Assembly (NCBI GenBank): GCA_913055195.1 | Contig: CAJXJU010000096.1 | Location: 1-5,791, forward strand | Direction of reading: 5' to 3' | Length of the DNA stretch: 5,791 bases | From: an uncultured Desulfohalobiaceae bacterium | GTDB lineage: Bacteria; Desulfobacterota; Desulfovibrionia; Desulfovibrionales; Desulfonatronovibrionaceae | Shown: positions 4,398-5,791 of the stretch, piece by piece | How the letters are laid out: every line of letters starts with the position of its first letter | Position numbering within the stretch: position 1 is the first letter of the stretch | Notes under the pieces: model-generated | What the model was told of the DNA's origin: nothing | Databases searched by the model: none | The model's input: only the letters and a program-made list of their open reading frames with translations | Translations under genes and position numbers: made by a program

Positions 4398-5218
4398 ACA
4401 AAATTATCCAGCTGACTCCTTTTGACCTTTTTTTAGCCACATCCCTTATTTTGCTGGCAGCCGCTATTTCCCTGTCTTTGAGAATTGCTCTTGAGAAACG
4501 ACTTCTTAAGGCAGCTTTCAGAGCTACTATCCAGTTAGGGCTGTTAGGTCTGATCCTGGCAAAGGTCTTTGCCCTTAGTTCTCCCCTGCCTGTTCTGGCC
4601 ATACTTCTGCTCATGGCCTTTTTTGCTGGCCGCGAAGCAGCAGCAAGACCTGCTCGTAAATACGCAGGCATTAAATGGGATACATGGTTGACCATGCTGA
4701 TCTCCTCTTTTTTTGTCGGCACTATTGTAACCCAGATAATTATTGGCATAAAACCCTGGTATCATCCACAATATCTTATCCCTATCCTGGGCATGATTCT
4801 GGGTAATTCGCTCAATGGAATATCATTGGCCCTGGATCGTTTTCTGGAACACTTTGCCATCAGACATGCGGAGATTGAACTTTATCTGGCTTTTGGTGCC
4901 AGCAGGTCTGAAGCGCTTAACGCGCCTTTGAAAGAAGCAGTACGCACGGGCATGACTCCCATTATCAACGCCATGAGCGTGGCAGGGATTGTCTCTTTGC
5001 CCGGAATGATGACAGGTCAAATACTGGCAGGAGGAACCCCACTACAGGCAGTAGCTTATCAAATACTGATTATGTTTACTCTGGCCGGTGCCAACTCTTT
5101 TGGTTCTATCTTTATAGGTTATATAGCGGGCAAACGCCTTTTAAGCCCTGAAGGGTGGTTGAACCTGCAGGAACTAGAGGAGAACTCTAAAAGGAAACAA
5201 AAATACAAAATGAAGTGA
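4394..5218 (+). CDS. fetB: ABC transporter permease, FetB/YbbM (UPF0014) family
   Basis: This integral inner-membrane subunit would work with the FetA-type ATPase; the E. coli pair is associated with iron export and peroxide tolerance. It has 274 residues, against about 259 in E. coli. Hydrophobic helices lie at about residues 10-30, 44-62, 64-79, 97-118, 127-147, 187-212 and 218-246. Family hallmarks are RATIQLGLLGLILAKVF (43-59), PILGMILGNSLNGISLAL (130-147), the cytoplasmic coupling segment ELYLAFGASRSEA (162-174), and the most conserved block GIVSLPGMMTGQILAGGTPLQAVAYQI (198-224). The C terminus is charged and lysine-rich. The ATG follows a CCAATA repeat tract with no Shine-Dalgarno sequence and overlaps the stop of a small ORF. 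Iron as substrate is inferred from the family; some relatives have been proposed to move other metals. It is the last plus-strand gene before a convergent rRNA operon. Confidence 0.92.
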   Translation: MNKIIQLTPFDLFLATSLILLAAAISLSLRIALEKRLLKAAFRATIQLGLLGLILAKVFALSSPLPVLAILLLMAFFAGREAAARPARKYAGIKWDTWLTMLISSFFVGTIVTQIIIGIKPWYHPQYLIPILGMILGNSLNGISLALDRFLEHFAIRHAEIELYLAFGASRSEALNAPLKEAVRTGMTPIINAMSVAGIVSLPGMMTGQILAGGTPLQAVAYQILIMFTLAGANSFGSIFIGYIAGKRLLSPEGWLNLQELEENSKRKQKYKMK

Positions 5219-5229
5219 AGGAAGAAAGA

Positions 5230-5256
5230 AGCGTAAGAAGTGAAAGAGGTGTAAGA
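5230..5256 (+). repeat. Degenerate 9-bp tandem repeat after fetB
   Basis: AGCGTAAGA, AGTGAAAGA and GGTGTAAGA form three imperfect 9-bp units in a purine-only-like stretch (5219-5277) between fetB and the convergent 5S gene. No hairpin terminator for the plus-strand operon is visible here. The stretch may be a third example of the short tandem tracts at gene junctions in this window. Confidence 0.5.
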
Positions 5257-5277
5257 GGTTAGTTTAGGGGTGGAGAT

Positions 5278-5285
5278 AAAAAAAA
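5278..5285 (-). terminator. T-run at the 3' end of the rRNA operon, possible terminator
   Basis: On the minus strand, eight T residues follow the 5S 3' end immediately. No separate stem precedes them, so any intrinsic termination would have to use 5S helices. It could equally be a processing or chance T-tract. The same region shows no terminator for the plus strand. Confidence 0.35.
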
Positions 5286-5286
5286 G

Positions 5287-5402
5287 TCCTGGCGACGACC
5301 TACTTTCCCACCCTTAGGAGGGCAGTATCATCGGCGCTGGAGGGCTTAACTTCCGAGTTCGGAATGGGATCGGGTGTTTCCCCTCCGCCATGGTCACCAG
5401 GA
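5287..5402 (-). rRNA. rrf: 5S ribosomal RNA
   Basis: Read on the minus strand, the RNA is about 116 nt. It begins TCCTGGTGACCATGGCGG and ends CGCCAGGA; the two ends pair to form helix I, and one more G-C pair may extend it at 5286/5403. The conserved loop region CCATTCCGAACTCGGAAG and the 3' segment GGGAAAGTAGGTC are present. Exact ends are estimated from helix I. It follows 23S after a spacer of about 36 nt with no tRNA, as the last gene of the operon. Confidence 0.96.
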
Positions 5403-5438
5403 CTAAAATTTATAGTTAATAGGGGTAAGAGTTTTTTA
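5403..5438 (-). other. 23S-5S spacer
   Basis: About 36 nt, AT-rich, with no tRNA and no strong hairpin. It holds one AGGGGTA (5421-5427, plus-strand reading), the same heptamer as the array before mutM. The boundary with 23S is approximate. Confidence 0.75.

Positions 5439-5791
<353 letters not shown>

Noticed and set aside
4336..4749. A 137-codon minus-strand open frame opposite the start of fetB
   Set aside because: It is antisense to the well-supported permease. Its C-terminal end consists of the translated CCAATA repeat on the opposite strand, and it has no recognisable domain.
5403..5438. tRNA in the 23S-5S spacer
   Set aside because: The spacer is only about 36 nt, too short for a tRNA.

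Overview
The window looks like chromosomal DNA of a Gram-negative, probably anaerobic bacterium, most likely a sulfate-reducer-like member of the Desulfobacterota (inference). The reasons are a PAS-linked chemoreceptor, a Tat-exported multi-cluster ferredoxin paired with a small membrane cytochrome b, moderate GC content, and intergenic spaces filled with short tandem repeats. No protein-coding gene lies on the minus strand. All proteins are on the plus strand and converge on the 3' end of a minus-strand rRNA operon.

Layout: (1) 1-1014 is the C-terminal part of a methyl-accepting chemotaxis protein, cut by the window edge. (2) 1015-1210 is a regulatory gap with an FNR/CRP-type palindrome, two candidate promoters and a small hairpin. 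(3) 1211-2621 is an overlapping pair: a Tat-signal four-cluster ferredoxin with a C-terminal membrane anchor, and a four-helix cytochrome b-like protein. Together they look like a periplasm-to-quinone electron-transfer module with no catalytic subunit in view. (4) 2671-3492 is mutM (formamidopyrimidine-DNA glycosylase). (5) 3495-5218 is a FetA/FetB-type ABC exporter pair (YbbL/YbbM family, linked to iron export). (6) 5287-5791, minus strand, holds 5S rRNA and the 3' end of 23S rRNA. The five genes from 1211 to 5218 have spacings of -8, 49, 2 and 83 bp and could form one transcription unit.

The most striking object is inside fetA. A palindromic element of about 147 bp lies between the Walker A and Q-loop regions. 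It has perfect 21-bp inverted ends, a 12-bp-arm inner palindrome and a second 6-bp hairpin. It is flanked by the direct repeat TCAATC. The two TCAATC copies are exactly 153 bp (51 codons) apart, the reading frame stays open across the element, and removing 153 bp restores a normal ABC sequence (ALN joined to PTRSVRY). It therefore looks like an in-frame insertion of a small non-autonomous element that became a protein insert, similar in principle to the palindromic elements known inside Rickettsia genes.

A second theme is short tandem repeats at gene junctions: 7-bp units ahead of mutM, 7/8-bp units ahead of fetB, and degenerate 9-bp units after fetB. mutM and fetB, the two genes that follow such tracts, have no visible Shine-Dalgarno sequence. 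The fetB tract is spanned by a 27-codon ORF whose stop overlaps the fetB start, which suggests translational coupling through the repeat. Functionally, a DNA oxidation-repair enzyme next to an iron exporter would make sense as an iron/oxidative-stress cluster, but that is inference from gene order.
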